Assembly: GCF_041261205.1 (NCBI RefSeq)
Contig: NZ_JBGCCH010000001.1
Location: 558,001 to 622,000, forward strand
DNA: 64,000 nucleotides
Source of the DNA: Catenulispora sp. MAP5-51
GTDB taxonomy: Bacteria > Actinomycetota > Actinomycetes > Streptomycetales > Catenulisporaceae
Direction of reading: 5' to 3'
The position numbers and the translations under genes were made by a program. Positions 44,515 through 53,463 of the stretch are shown piece by piece. Position 1 is the first letter of the stretch, and the number at the start of each line of letters is the position of its first letter. The notes beneath the pieces are model-generated. The model made no database searches. It saw nothing but the letters and a program-made list of their open reading frames with translations, and was not told the origin of the DNA.

Positions 44515-45701
44515 GGCAGGACGAACGTCTCGAAGGCCAGCACCGCCATGCCCAGGGACACCGGGTTGTCGGCGATGCGGGAGGCGGCCAGGGTGACCGC
44601 GTCGTAGGGGACGGCCAGGGAGTACTGCTTGACCACCGGCTCGACCGCGGCCAGCAGCGGCGCGCCGAAGGCGGCGCTGACCCAGCCGCCGACGACCAGC
44701 AGTTCGGGGTTGAGCATGTTGACGGCGTTGGCCAGCGCCATGCCCAGCGGCCGGGCGAACCGCTCCAGGGTGGCCACGGCGACCGGGTCGGCGCGTCCGG
44801 CCGCCTCGGCCAGCCGGGCCACGGTCGCGGCCTGGTCGCCGGGGACCAGCAGCGGGCTGTCCGGTTCCACCTCCGTGAGGAGATCCAGTAGCGCGGCGGC
44901 GCCGACATAGGCCTCGACGCATCCGCGGCTGCCGCAGTGGCACGGCAGGCCGTCGGCGACCAGCACGGTGTGGCCCCACTCCCCCGCGGTGTTGGTCCGG
45001 CCGCGCAGCAGCCGGCCCTCGGCCACCACGCCGAGACCGACGCCGGTACCGAGGTTCACCACCACGGCGTCGTCGTGGTCCCCGGCCTCGCCGAACATCA
45101 TCTCGGCCAGCGTTATCGCCTTCAGCGGGTTGTCCAGCAGCACCGGCAGGTCGCAGCGCTTCTGGAACAGGGAGGTGAACGGGACGCCGTGCCAGCCCCA
45201 GTTCGGGGCGTGGACCGAGACCCCGCCCTCGCGGTCGACCTGGCCGGGCAGGCTGACCCCGACCCCGGCGACGTCGGCGGCGCTGACCCCGTCCAGGGCG
45301 GCGATGACGCCCTGGACGCTGTCCACGACGTGCCCGACCACGGAGTCCGGGTCGTTGTCCGTCGGCGACACGGGCGTCTGGAAGTGCCCGACCCGGGTCA
45401 TCGCCTGATCGAAGATCTCGGCGATGACGTAGGTCTCGGCGAGGTCGACACCGACCAGGTAGGGAGCCGAGGCCCGCATCGTCAGCTGGCTGGCCGGACG
45501 CCCGCCGCCGGAGCGCGTGCTCTGCGTCTCCGCCAGCAGCCCGGCCGCGGTCAGCTCCCCGATGATCGTCCCGGCGGTGGCGACCGACACGCCGAGCTGA
45601 GCGGCGACGTCGCCGCGGGTCAGCGTCCGGCCGCCGTAAAAGCTCCGCATGACTTCCACGCGGTTGGCACGGCGCAGGTCGCCGGACAGGCGGGGTCGCA
45701 T
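44511..45701 (-). CDS. ROK-family transcriptional regulator (sugar-responsive)
   Basis: A 396-residue NagC/XylR-type protein. The winged helix-turn-helix is NRVEVMRSFYGGRTLTRGDVAAQLGVSVATAGTIIGEL. The ROK sugar-kinase-like domain has VVVNLGTGVGLGVVAEG, GEWGHTVLVADG and the zinc motif CHCGSRGCVE. AGGAGC precedes the start. It lies directly upstream of the sugar importer and GH35 genes on the same strand and probably controls them. The gene end lies in an inverted repeat. The inducer is unknown; galactose or a galactoside is an inference. Confidence 0.9.
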   Translation of the reverse strand: MRPRLSGDLRRANRVEVMRSFYGGRTLTRGDVAAQLGVSVATAGTIIGELTAAGLLAETQSTRSGGGRPASQLTMRASAPYLVGVDLAETYVIAEIFDQAMTRVGHFQTPVSPTDNDPDSVVGHVVDSVQGVIAALDGVSAADVAGVGVSLPGQVDREGGVSVHAPNWGWHGVPFTSLFQKRCDLPVLLDNPLKAITLAEMMFGEAGDHDDAVVVNLGTGVGLGVVAEGRLLRGRTNTAGEWGHTVLVADGLPCHCGSRGCVEAYVGAAALLDLLTEVEPDSPLLVPGDQAATVARLAEAAGRADPVAVATLERFARPLGMALANAVNMLNPELLVVGGWVSAAFGAPLLAAVEPVVKQYSLAVPYDAVTLAASRIADNPVSLGMAVLAFETFVLP

Positions 45702-45721
45702 CTCGGTGGGCTCCTAGCGAT

Positions 45722-45768
45722 TCTCAAGGGCGTCTCACCGAGCCGCCGGGGCTCGGTGAGGCTTGAGA
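45722..45768. terminator. Strong hairpin between the LacI and ROK genes
   Basis: CTCACCGAGCC (45734-45744) pairs perfectly with GGCTCGGTGAG (45750-45760) over 5 nt, and TCTCAA/TTGAGA extends the stem after an internal loop. Both neighbours are leftward, so it can end the LacI transcript; if the ROK promoter is in the AT-rich segment 45790-45830, it would instead lie in the ROK leader. Confidence 0.7.
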
Positions 45769-45884
45769 TTACGCAGACGTGTCCCCTTCGTAAACCCCTT
45801 AGCGAAACCGTTATTAAAAGGGTTATCAAATCGAGGCGGAGCGCGGACGCCGTGTAGAGGACCGCGCAGACGGCCTGCGAACTG

Positions 45885-46928
45885 TCAGAGTCCCGCGTCG
45901 CGCCCTGCCGTGGAGAGCTCTGCCGTGGAAGCCCTGACCACCAGGCGGGTCGGGAGCATGATGTGGGTCCCCTCCGGTGCGGACTCCCCGCGGATCAGCC
46001 CGATCAGCAGTTCCACCGCGCGCCGTCCCATCTCCCGGATCGGCTGCTCGACCGTGGTGAGCAACGGGGTGCAGCGCGTCGCCTCGGGGATGTCGTCGAA
46101 CCCGACCACCGACAGGTCCTCGGGCACCCGCAGGCCCATCCGCTGCGCGACCTCGATGGTGGCGATCGCCGACAGGTCGTTGGCGGCGAACACCGCCGTC
46201 GGCCGGTCGGGGCCGGCGAGCAGCTTGGCGGCCTGCTCGGCGGCGGTATCCGGGTCGTAGGAACCGAGCCGGATCAGGTCCGGATCGACCGCGGCGCCCG
46301 CGGCGGCCATCGCCTGCCGGAAGCCCTCTTCGCGCAGCTGCGCCGAGAGCAGATCCGGGCGGCCGGTCAGCATCGCGATCCGGCGGTGGCCCAGGCCCAG
46401 CAGGTGCTCGGCCGCGGCGCGCGCGCCGCGCAGGTTGTCCGAGTCCACGGTCGGCCGTCCGCCGGGGCCGGTGTGCGGATCGACCGCGACCACCGGCGCG
46501 CCGTACCGCAGGTCCACCACGGTCGGGGTGACCAGGACGGCCCCGTCCACCAGCGTCCCGGACAGCCGCGACAGGTAACGGCGCTCCCAGCCCACCTGGT
46601 CGCGGGCCCGGCCGCCGGCGGAGTAGACGACGAGCTCGAAACCCGATCCGCGGATCGCGTCGCCGGCGCCCTTGAGCAGTTCGGCGCTGAAAGGTTCAAG
46701 GTCGGCCACCAGGATCCCGATGACGTTGGTCTGGTGGTTGCGCAGGCTCTGCGCCACCAGGCTCGCCTCGTATCCGAGCTCGTCTATAACGGCCTTGACA
46801 CGGGCCGTGGTGTCCGCGGACACGCCGTAGCGGTCGTTGAGGACCTTGGAGACCGTCGCGACCGAGACACCGGCCTGCCGGGCGACATCGCGGATGGTCA
46901 CGCGCGGGGGAATCGGATCGATCGGCAC
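45885..46928 (-). CDS. LacI/GalR family regulator, divergent from the xylanase gene
   Basis: A 347-residue regulator from GTG 46928 (a second GTG at 46901 is possible). The DNA-binding head is VTIRDVARQAGVSVATVSKVLNDRYGVSADTTARVKAVIDELGYEASLVAQSL. The sensor domain ends with AVFAANDLSAIATIEVAQRMG and SVVGFDDIPEATRCTPLLTTV. CGATATCG palindromes overlap the -35 of the divergent xylanase promoter, so it is the likely repressor of the xylanase gene and of itself, with a xylo-oligosaccharide as probable inducer. Confidence 0.9.
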   Translation of the reverse strand: MPIDPIPPRVTIRDVARQAGVSVATVSKVLNDRYGVSADTTARVKAVIDELGYEASLVAQSLRNHQTNVIGILVADLEPFSAELLKGAGDAIRGSGFELVVYSAGGRARDQVGWERRYLSRLSGTLVDGAVLVTPTVVDLRYGAPVVAVDPHTGPGGRPTVDSDNLRGARAAAEHLLGLGHRRIAMLTGRPDLLSAQLREEGFRQAMAAAGAAVDPDLIRLGSYDPDTAAEQAAKLLAGPDRPTAVFAANDLSAIATIEVAQRMGLRVPEDLSVVGFDDIPEATRCTPLLTTVEQPIREMGRRAVELLIGLIRGESAPEGTHIMLPTRLVVRASTAELSTAGRDAGL

Positions 46929-46950
46929 GCGGCCCAGGATACCGGCCGTC

Positions 46951-46970
46951 GAAAACGATATCGATAACGA
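46951..46970. promoter_or_regulatory. LacI operator candidate at the xylanase promoter
   Basis: GAAAACGATATCGATAACGA contains the perfect palindrome CGATATCG (46956-46963) and three CGAT steps. It abuts the xylanase -35 (TTGACA, 46971) and is 23 bp from the LacI start. Confidence 0.6.
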
Positions 46971-46999
46971 TTGACACGAGGTTTCGGCGGACGCAGACT
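46971..46999 (+). promoter_or_regulatory. Xylanase promoter
   Basis: TTGACA (46971-46976) is followed after 17 bp by CAGACT (46994-46999), a weak -10. The -35 is perfect and touches the operator. The leader to ATG 47064 is about 57 nt with GGAAGGAG as ribosome-binding site. Confidence 0.5.
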
Positions 47000-47063
47000 C
47001 GGACCGTTTCGCAGCACTCTGCGGAGGCAGCCCGGTATCACTCCCCCGGAAGGAGCACGCCCC

Positions 47064-48512
47064 ATGCACCTCACGCACAACCGCAGACTGGCCGCCGCGT
47101 TGGCGGTCGTCGCCAGCGCCGCGTTGGCCGGCAGCCTGGCCCTGGTCAGACCGGCATCGGCGGACACCTCGCTCAAGCAGCTGGCCGAGGCCAAGAGCAA
47201 GTACTTCGGCACCGCGCTGGTCCAGTCGAACCTGAGCAACTCCGCGCTGGTCGGGGTCGCCACGTCGCAGTTCGACATGATGACTCCCGGCAACGAGATG
47301 AAGTGGGACACCACCGAGCCCTCGAACGGGACGTTCAACTTCGGCCCCGGCGACGCGCTGGTCGCCTTCGCGCAGGCGCACTCGATGCGGGTGCGCGGGC
47401 ACAACCTCGTCTGGCACAGCCAGCTGCCCTCCTGGGTGTCCAGCCTGCCGGCCAACCAGGTGCAGGCGGCGATGGAGACCCACATCACCACCGAGGCCAC
47501 GCACTACAAGGGCGAGGTCTACTCCTGGGACGTGGTCAACGAGCCCTTCAACGACGACGGCACGCTGCGCCAGGACGCCTTCTACAACGCCATGGGCACC
47601 GGGTACATCGCCGACGCCCTGCGCACGGCCCACGCCGCCGACCCGAACGCCAAGCTCTACCTGAACGACTACAACATCGAGGGCGAGAACACCAAGAGCA
47701 ACGCGATGTACTCCCTGGTGCAGTCGCTGCTGTCCCAGGGCGTGCCGATCAACGGGATCGGCCTGGAGAGCCACTTCATCCTGGGCCAGGTGCCCTCCAC
47801 GATGCAGGCGAACATGGCCAGGTTCGCCGCGCTCGGTCTGGACGTGGCGGTGACAGAGCTCGACGACCGGATCCAGCTGCCGGCCAGCAGCGCGAACCTG
47901 GCCCAGCAGGCGAGCGACTACTCGACAGTCGTTTCGGACTGCCTGGCCGTCACGCGCTGCGTCGGGGTGTCGCAGTGGGGCGTGGGCGACGCGGACTCCT
48001 GGATCCCCGGCACCTTCTCCGGCTACGGCGCCGCGACGATGTACGACCAGAACTACCAGCCCAAGCCGGCGTACAACGCGGCGGTCAGCGCGCTGGGCGG
48101 GGGTGTGACCTCGAGTTCGTCCTCGCCGACCACACCGACTTCGCCCACCTCACCCACTTCGCCGACATCGTCGAGCTCCTCGCCGGGCGGCGGTGCGGCG
48201 TGCAAGGTGAGCGACACCGTGGACGCCTGGAACACCGGACTGACGGAGAACATCACCATCAGCAACACCGGATCGGCGGCGGTCAACGGCTGGAACCTGG
48301 CGTTCACCCTCGCATCGGGACAGAGCGTCACCAACGCCTGGAACGCGACGATCAGCCCGTCCTCCGGCTCGGTGACGGCCACGAATCTGAGCTATGACGC
48401 GGCGATCGCGCCGGGTGGTTCGGTGAGTTTCGGCTTGCAGGCCACGCATACCGGGAACGCGTCCGCGCCGCCCTCGTTCAGTCTCAACGGTCAGGCCTGC
48501 GCCACCGGCTGA
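47064..48512 (+). CDS. Secreted endo-1,4-beta-xylanase, GH10 with CBM2
   Basis: A 482-residue xylan-cleaving enzyme. The signal peptide ends near PASA/DT (residue ~34). The GH10 barrel shows GNEMKWDTTEPSNGTFNF, VRGHNLVWHSQLPSWV, the acid/base Glu160 in DVVNEPF and the nucleophile Glu265 in VTELDDR. A Ser/Thr/Pro linker (~355-380) leads to a C-terminal CBM2 (CKVSDTVDAWNTGLTENITISNTGSAAVNGWNLAFTL) that should bind cellulose or xylan. It is divergent from a LacI regulator with an operator at its promoter. The DUF4132 gene follows 28 bp downstream but appears to have its own promoter. Confidence 0.95.
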   Translation: MHLTHNRRLAAALAVVASAALAGSLALVRPASADTSLKQLAEAKSKYFGTALVQSNLSNSALVGVATSQFDMMTPGNEMKWDTTEPSNGTFNFGPGDALVAFAQAHSMRVRGHNLVWHSQLPSWVSSLPANQVQAAMETHITTEATHYKGEVYSWDVVNEPFNDDGTLRQDAFYNAMGTGYIADALRTAHAADPNAKLYLNDYNIEGENTKSNAMYSLVQSLLSQGVPINGIGLESHFILGQVPSTMQANMARFAALGLDVAVTELDDRIQLPASSANLAQQASDYSTVVSDCLAVTRCVGVSQWGVGDADSWIPGTFSGYGAATMYDQNYQPKPAYNAAVSALGGGVTSSSSSPTTPTSPTSPTSPTSSSSSPGGGAACKVSDTVDAWNTGLTENITISNTGSAAVNGWNLAFTLASGQSVTNAWNATISPSSGSVTATNLSYDAAIAPGGSVSFGLQATHTGNASAPPSFSLNGQACATG

Positions 48513-48540
48513 GCCGCGCCGCACTCGTTAGGCTCGGGGC

Positions 48541-51471
48541 ATGAGCATCGATCCCGAAGACCGGTTCGAACTGCCTCGCAAGTTCCAGCACGGAGTCATC
48601 CGCCGGGACCGCTGCGACCGGGCCGATCTCGAGCCGTTCTCGGCGACCGGCTCGGTGGATCCTCAGGGCTTTGCGACGTGGCGCAGCATCGACCGCATCG
48701 TCGCGGCGGACGGTCCCGCCGCGGCGGTGCGCTCGTTCGCCGCGTCCAGCGCCGAGGACAAGAACTTCTCCGGCCACAACTGGGGCCGGAGAAGCTTCTA
48801 CGACAGCCACCTGCCCGACCGCCGCTGGCCTTTGCTGCTGCGGCTGCTGGACCTGGTGCGCTCGGCCGCGGACGAGGAGTACTTCGAGGCCGTCGCCGTG
48901 GCGGAGAAGATGCGCGACGAGTACCCGGTCCCGGCCTCCCGCGCCGCGATGGCGGTGCTCGCCCCGGAGCGGCCGGAGTGGTGTTCGGCGGACATCGCCG
49001 ACTACGCCGCGCAGACCGACGTGGACAACTACGTCGCCAGGCTCCTGATGCTCGCCTGCACGACCCGGGAGCAGGCGCGGGAACTGGGCCGGAAGATCAA
49101 GGACTGGAACTGGGTCAACGACGACCGGCGCGCCGAGGGCACGTTCCTGGCCGCGATCGACGCCGGCGCCGACGAGTTCCTCATCGGCTGCCTGGAGCGC
49201 GACCGCTGGCACGCGCTCAACCTGCTGCCGAAGCTGCCCAGCGACCTGGCCGTCAGCACCCTGATCGGCGAGCTGGGCCCGAAGGACGCACAGGCCGCCC
49301 TGCTTGAGGCCGCGAAGCGCTTCCCCCGCCGGGTGCTGCGGCTGCTGGCCGAGGCCGAGCCGGCCACGCAGGTGGACTACGTACTGCGGCTCCATGTCGC
49401 GGCCGGGCCCGAAGTCGCACGGGAGCAACTGCCGCGGCTCTCGGAGGTCGGACGGGAGCGAGTGCAGGCCCTGCTGAATCGCATCGACGGATCCGGCAGC
49501 GGCGCCCCGAGCGGTGAGGACCCGATCTCCATCGCCGCGGAAGCCGACCTGCCGCACGTCCTGGTGGTACCACCGTGGGCGGATCGCAAGGCGGGCAAAC
49601 CGATCGCGCTGAAGAACCTGCCGGCGCCGGCTCCCTTCTTCCGCTGGCCGGCTCAGGAGACGTCCGGCCCGGCCGCCATCCCCGAGCCGGCACCCACGCC
49701 GGCCGAGGCCGGGAACCAGAACAAGATCGTGCAGACCATGGCGGAGTGGCTGCACTCGGAGTACGCGCCATACGCCGAGGCCGCCGACGTCTTCTTCCGG
49801 CGCTATCCCGAGGAGGCGGTGCGTCAGCTGCTGGTCTGCGCTCTCGGGCCGGCCGGCCCCGAGCGCCGGACGGCCGAGGCCGTGGTGCGGTTCGCGGCGC
49901 GCGAGGGCTTGGCGGACGTCGTGGCGCTGGCCGGCGAGACAAGCCCGGAGGCGGCGGTCGCGACGCAGGCGGTGCTGGATCGGCGCGGGCTGGACACGTA
50001 CCCCAAGTCCATGCCGGCAGTGCCGTTGTGGGCCGATCCGGCGTCGCTGCCGAGGATTCTGCTGGCCGGCCGCACGGCGGTGCTGCCGACGTCCGCGGTG
50101 CGGTTCGTAGTCCAGATGCTGACCATCTCATCGCACCGGGACGTCGGTCCGTACGGCGGGATCGAGATCGTGCAAGAGGCCTGCGACACCGACTCGCTCG
50201 CGGAGTTCGCCTGGGGCCTGTTCGAGAACTGGGCCGGGGCGGGGTACCCGACCAAGAAGCTGGGCTGGGCCTTCGACACCCTGCTGTGGTTCGGCAACGA
50301 GGAGACCGCGCGACGGCTCGCGCCGCTGGTGCGCGCCTGGCCCGGCGAGGGCGGCTCGGCCCGGGCGGCCGCCGGTCTGGACGTGCTGATCGCCGTGGGC
50401 GGCGAGGCGGGGCTGCGCGAGGTCTACGACATATCGCAGCGCTCTCCTTTCACCGCCCTGCGCGCCGAGGCCTCCCGGCGGGTGGCCAAGGCAGCCGGGG
50501 CCCGGGGGTTGAGCGCGGACCAGTTGGAGGACCGGCTCGTCCTGGACCTGGGCGCCGGGCCGGACGGCACGCTGACGCTGGACTACGGCGCGCGCCGCTT
50601 CGTCGTCGGGTTCGACGAGTACCTGGCGCCGTATGTCGCCGACGGGACCGGCAAGCGCCGCGCCGCACTGCCGAAACCGACGGCCAAGGACGACGGGACA
50701 CTGGCAGCCGAGGCACAGCGGCGCTTCACCGCGCTGAAGAAGGACGCGAAGACGTTCGCGGTGCGGCAGGCGGCGCGGCTGGAGCAGGCGATGGTGTCCG
50801 GGCGCCGGTGGTCGGAAGACGAGTTCCGGTCGGTGTTCGTCGAGCACCCGTTGCTGCGGTTGGTGGGGCGGCGTGTGGTCTGGGGCGAGTTCGACGGGGA
50901 CCGGGCGCTGCGTGCGGCGTTCCGGATCGCGGAGGACGGGACGTTCGCGGACGTCGCCGACGAGTGTCACGTGCTCGGCTCGGGGGCCATCGGCGTGGTG
51001 CACCCGGTGCATCTGGCCGCCGAGCTCACACGGTGGGCCGAGATCTGCCACGACTACGAGATCATCCAGCCCTTCCCGCAAGTGGGCCGGCCCACCTTCG
51101 CCCTGACCTCGACCGAATGCGAGGCCACCCGCCTGGACCGCTTCTGCGACGCGCAACTGCCCACGGACCGCTTCCTGGCTCTGCATCGCACGCCCGGCTG
51201 GGGCGGCGCGGCTCTGTGGGACTCCGGCAGCACGGTGGCGACCGGCCGTCGGCTGCCGGGACACCGGATCCTGATCGTGCGCGTCAGCCCGGGCTACCGC
51301 GAAGGGCGCCTGGCCGACACGCCGCAGCAGACCATCACCGACATCTGGCTCAGTCCCACCGACAGCCACGGCCGGCGCGGGGCGCGCAGCGAGGCGCTGC
51401 GGCTGGGCGGGATCGAGGCGGTGGCGGCCAGCGAGATCCTCGCGGATCTGGCGGCCGCGGTGGGGGGTTGA
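48541..51471 (+). CDS. DUF4132-domain protein
   Basis: A large 976-residue cytoplasmic protein. The last third matches DUF4132/MolR-like proteins: SGRRWSEDEFRSVFVEHPLLRLVGRRVVWGEFDGDRALRAAFRIAEDGTFADVAD, a conserved HPVHLAAELTRWAEICHDYEIIQPFPQVGRP segment and a closing Ile/Asp-rich part. The upstream ~700 residues are helical, HEAT-like and leucine-rich. The biochemical function is unknown; family members are linked by annotation only to molybdate metabolism. TAGGCT at 48529-48534, 6 nt before ATG, indicates a leaderless promoter inside the gap after the xylanase gene, so it is probably not regulated with it. Confidence 0.82.
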   Translation: MSIDPEDRFELPRKFQHGVIRRDRCDRADLEPFSATGSVDPQGFATWRSIDRIVAADGPAAAVRSFAASSAEDKNFSGHNWGRRSFYDSHLPDRRWPLLLRLLDLVRSAADEEYFEAVAVAEKMRDEYPVPASRAAMAVLAPERPEWCSADIADYAAQTDVDNYVARLLMLACTTREQARELGRKIKDWNWVNDDRRAEGTFLAAIDAGADEFLIGCLERDRWHALNLLPKLPSDLAVSTLIGELGPKDAQAALLEAAKRFPRRVLRLLAEAEPATQVDYVLRLHVAAGPEVAREQLPRLSEVGRERVQALLNRIDGSGSGAPSGEDPISIAAEADLPHVLVVPPWADRKAGKPIALKNLPAPAPFFRWPAQETSGPAAIPEPAPTPAEAGNQNKIVQTMAEWLHSEYAPYAEAADVFFRRYPEEAVRQLLVCALGPAGPERRTAEAVVRFAAREGLADVVALAGETSPEAAVATQAVLDRRGLDTYPKSMPAVPLWADPASLPRILLAGRTAVLPTSAVRFVVQMLTISSHRDVGPYGGIEIVQEACDTDSLAEFAWGLFENWAGAGYPTKKLGWAFDTLLWFGNEETARRLAPLVRAWPGEGGSARAAAGLDVLIAVGGEAGLREVYDISQRSPFTALRAEASRRVAKAAGARGLSADQLEDRLVLDLGAGPDGTLTLDYGARRFVVGFDEYLAPYVADGTGKRRAALPKPTAKDDGTLAAEAQRRFTALKKDAKTFAVRQAARLEQAMVSGRRWSEDEFRSVFVEHPLLRLVGRRVVWGEFDGDRALRAAFRIAEDGTFADVADECHVLGSGAIGVVHPVHLAAELTRWAEICHDYEIIQPFPQVGRPTFALTSTECEATRLDRFCDAQLPTDRFLALHRTPGWGGAALWDSGSTVATGRRLPGHRILIVRVSPGYREGRLADTPQQTITDIWLSPTDSHGRRGARSEALRLGGIEAVAASEILADLAAAVGG

Positions 51472-51509
51472 GGGCGGGCGCCGGTCGCTGCCGCTGGCGT
51501 TGCTGACGC

Positions 51510-51649
51510 TGGCGCTGCGTTGCTGGCGCTGCGCTGCTGGCGCTGCGTTGCTGGCGCTGCGCTGCTGGCGCTGCGCTGCTGGCGCTGCGCTGCTGGCGCT
51601 GCGCTGCTGGCGCTGCGCTGCTGGCGCTGCGCTGCTGGCGCTGCCGCAG
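51510..51649. repeat. 14-bp tandem repeat array, about ten copies
   Basis: TGGCGCTGCGCTGC repeats with a 14-bp period from 51510 to about 51649; the first copies are degenerate and the rest nearly identical. It fills the gap between the convergent DUF4132 and PolX genes. Because 14 is not a multiple of 3, any ORF through it reads a 42-bp unit, which explains a spurious Cys/Trp/Ala-rich ORF. Confidence 0.92.
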
Positions 51650-51670
51650 CCGCAGCCGCAGCCGCAGCCA
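51643..51670. repeat. 6-bp CCGCAG repeat
   Basis: About four copies of CCGCAG follow the 14-bp array directly and end about 20 bp before the PolX stop codon; they continue the same GC-rich slippage-prone tract. Confidence 0.7.
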
Positions 51671-51688
51671 TCGTCGTCGTCGCAGCCG

Positions 51689-53428
51689 TCAGCCGGTTGT
51701 CCCGCGCACCGCGGTCTTCCGGAGGAAGCTGCGGAGCCGCGTCAGGCTCCAGGTGTTGATCACGTCGTCCTTCGTCAGCCAGCCCCGCTGTGCGGTCGCT
51801 ATGCCGAAGCGCTGATTCTCCAACGCCTGGGTGGAGTGGGCATCGCTGTCGATCGCGAACTTCACTCCGTGGCGCTTGGCGGCCATGACCTGCTCGTCGT
51901 TCAGGTCCAGGCGCTGCGGAGAGGCGTTGATCTCCATGGCGGTGCCGGTGCGCGCGGCCGCGGCGAAGACGGCGTCCAGGTCGACGTCGATGGCCGGGCG
52001 GCGGTCCAGCAGGCGGGTCGTGGGGTGGCCGATGATGTTCACGTAAGGGTTCTCGCAGGCGCGGATCAGGCGTTTGGTCTGTGCTGCCCGGTCCAGGCCG
52101 AAGGAGGAGTGGATCGAGGCCACGCACAGGTCGAAGCCGGCCAGGAAGTCGGCGGGCCAGTCCACGTCGCCGGCGGCGTCGATGTTGAGTTCGGTGCCGT
52201 GCAGGACGCGCATGCCGTTGTAGGAACGGTCCAGTTCTCTGGCCCGGGCGCGCTGGGCGAGCATCTTGTCGTCGGTCATGCGCTGCATCACCAGGTCGGG
52301 CGCGTGGTCGGTGACGGCGTAGTAGGCGTAGCCGAGGCCGGCGGCGGTCTGGAGCATCACCTCCAGCGGGGCCAGGCCGTCGGTCAGGTCGGTGTGGGTG
52401 TGCAGGTCGCCGCGCAGGTCCTTGAGCTGGACCAGGTCCGGCAGCGTACCGTCGGCGGCGGCCTCGATCTCGCCGCGGTCCTCGCGCAGCGTCGGCGGGA
52501 TCCACGGCAGGCCCAGGGCCTTGTAGACCTCCTTCTCGGTGCGTGAGGCGAGCTTCTTCCCGGACTCGACATCGAAGAGCCCGTATTCGGAGAGCTTCAG
52601 CCCGTCCTTCACCGCGCGTCCGCGCAGCTTGATGTTGTGCGCACGCGAGCCGGTGAAGTAGACCAGCGCGGCGCCCCAGTCCGCGGGCGGGACGACGCGC
52701 AGGTCCACCTGTAGGCCCTTGTCGGTGCGGATGGAGGTCTTGGTCGTCCCGCTGCCGATCACCTGCGCGACCTCCGGCCGGGCGACCAGCGCGGCCATCA
52801 AGGGGGCGGAGTCGGTCGCGGTGGCCAGGATGTCGATGTCGCCGACGGTCTCGCGCATCCGGCGCAGCGATCCGGCGTAGTCGCACTTCTTGCACCCGGG
52901 CACCGCGCCGATCGCGGCGACCAGGTCCTCGGCCAGGTCCAGGGCGACGTTCAGCAGGGTGCGGCCGGAGGTCTGGCTCAGTTGCTCGATGCCCAGCCGG
53001 ATGTTCTCGACGGTCTTCGCCCCGAGCCCGGGCAGGCCCTTGAGCTTGCCCGCGTCGACGGCTTCGCGCAGCTCGTCGACGGACTTGATGCCGAGCTTCT
53101 GATAGAGCAGCACGGCCGTCTTGGGCCCGACGCCGGGAATGTGCGTGACCTCGCGGACGCCGCCCGGGATCTTGGCGCGCAGCTTCTCCAGCGCCTCGAT
53201 GCGGCCGGTGGCCAGGTACTCGCTGATCTTGTCGGCGGTCGAGTCGCCGACCCCGGGGATCTCCCGCAGCCCGGTCTCGTCCAGATGCGCGAGGTCCCCC
53301 GGATAGCCCCCGACGGAGCGCGCCGCCTTCTCGTAGGAACGTGCCCGGAAAGCGTTGCCGCCACTGAGCAGGATGAGGTCGGCGTACTCCCGGAGCAGCG
53401 CGCCGACTTCGTCGTTGAGACGCGCCAT
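51689..53428 (-). CDS. DNA polymerase X family protein with PHP domain (PolX)
   Basis: A 579-residue bacterial PolX, a DNA-repair polymerase with a 3'-5' exonuclease. Helix-hairpin-helix segments (REIPGVGDSTADKISEYL, THIPGVGPKTAVLLYQKLG, KGLPGLGAKTVENI) lie in the first ~150 residues. The palm follows (AGSLRRMRETVGDIDIL and QVDLRVV give the three metal-binding Asp). The C-terminal PHP domain has DLHTHTDLTDG, YAVTDHAPD, GTELNI, ASIHSSF, GHPTTR, EINASPQRLD and AIDSDAHST, a complete metal-site set. TAAACT lies 6 nt before the ATG, suggesting a leaderless transcript. Confidence 0.93.
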   Translation of the reverse strand: MARLNDEVGALLREYADLILLSGGNAFRARSYEKAARSVGGYPGDLAHLDETGLREIPGVGDSTADKISEYLATGRIEALEKLRAKIPGGVREVTHIPGVGPKTAVLLYQKLGIKSVDELREAVDAGKLKGLPGLGAKTVENIRLGIEQLSQTSGRTLLNVALDLAEDLVAAIGAVPGCKKCDYAGSLRRMRETVGDIDILATATDSAPLMAALVARPEVAQVIGSGTTKTSIRTDKGLQVDLRVVPPADWGAALVYFTGSRAHNIKLRGRAVKDGLKLSEYGLFDVESGKKLASRTEKEVYKALGLPWIPPTLREDRGEIEAAADGTLPDLVQLKDLRGDLHTHTDLTDGLAPLEVMLQTAAGLGYAYYAVTDHAPDLVMQRMTDDKMLAQRARARELDRSYNGMRVLHGTELNIDAAGDVDWPADFLAGFDLCVASIHSSFGLDRAAQTKRLIRACENPYVNIIGHPTTRLLDRRPAIDVDLDAVFAAAARTGTAMEINASPQRLDLNDEQVMAAKRHGVKFAIDSDAHSTQALENQRFGIATAQRGWLTKDDVINTWSLTRLRSFLRKTAVRGTTG

Positions 53429-53463
53429 GGGGCCAGTTTAGGAAGTGGGCGGGGAGCGGCAAC

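Noticed and set aside
51510-51649. Possible CRISPR array
   Set aside because: The repeats are contiguous with a 14-bp period and no spacers; no cas genes are nearby.
51500-52546. Plus-strand ORF with 14-residue Cys/Trp repeats (LRCWRCAAGAALLA)
   Set aside because: The repeats are produced by the 14-bp array, whose 42-bp super-period reads in frame; the rest is antisense to PolX.
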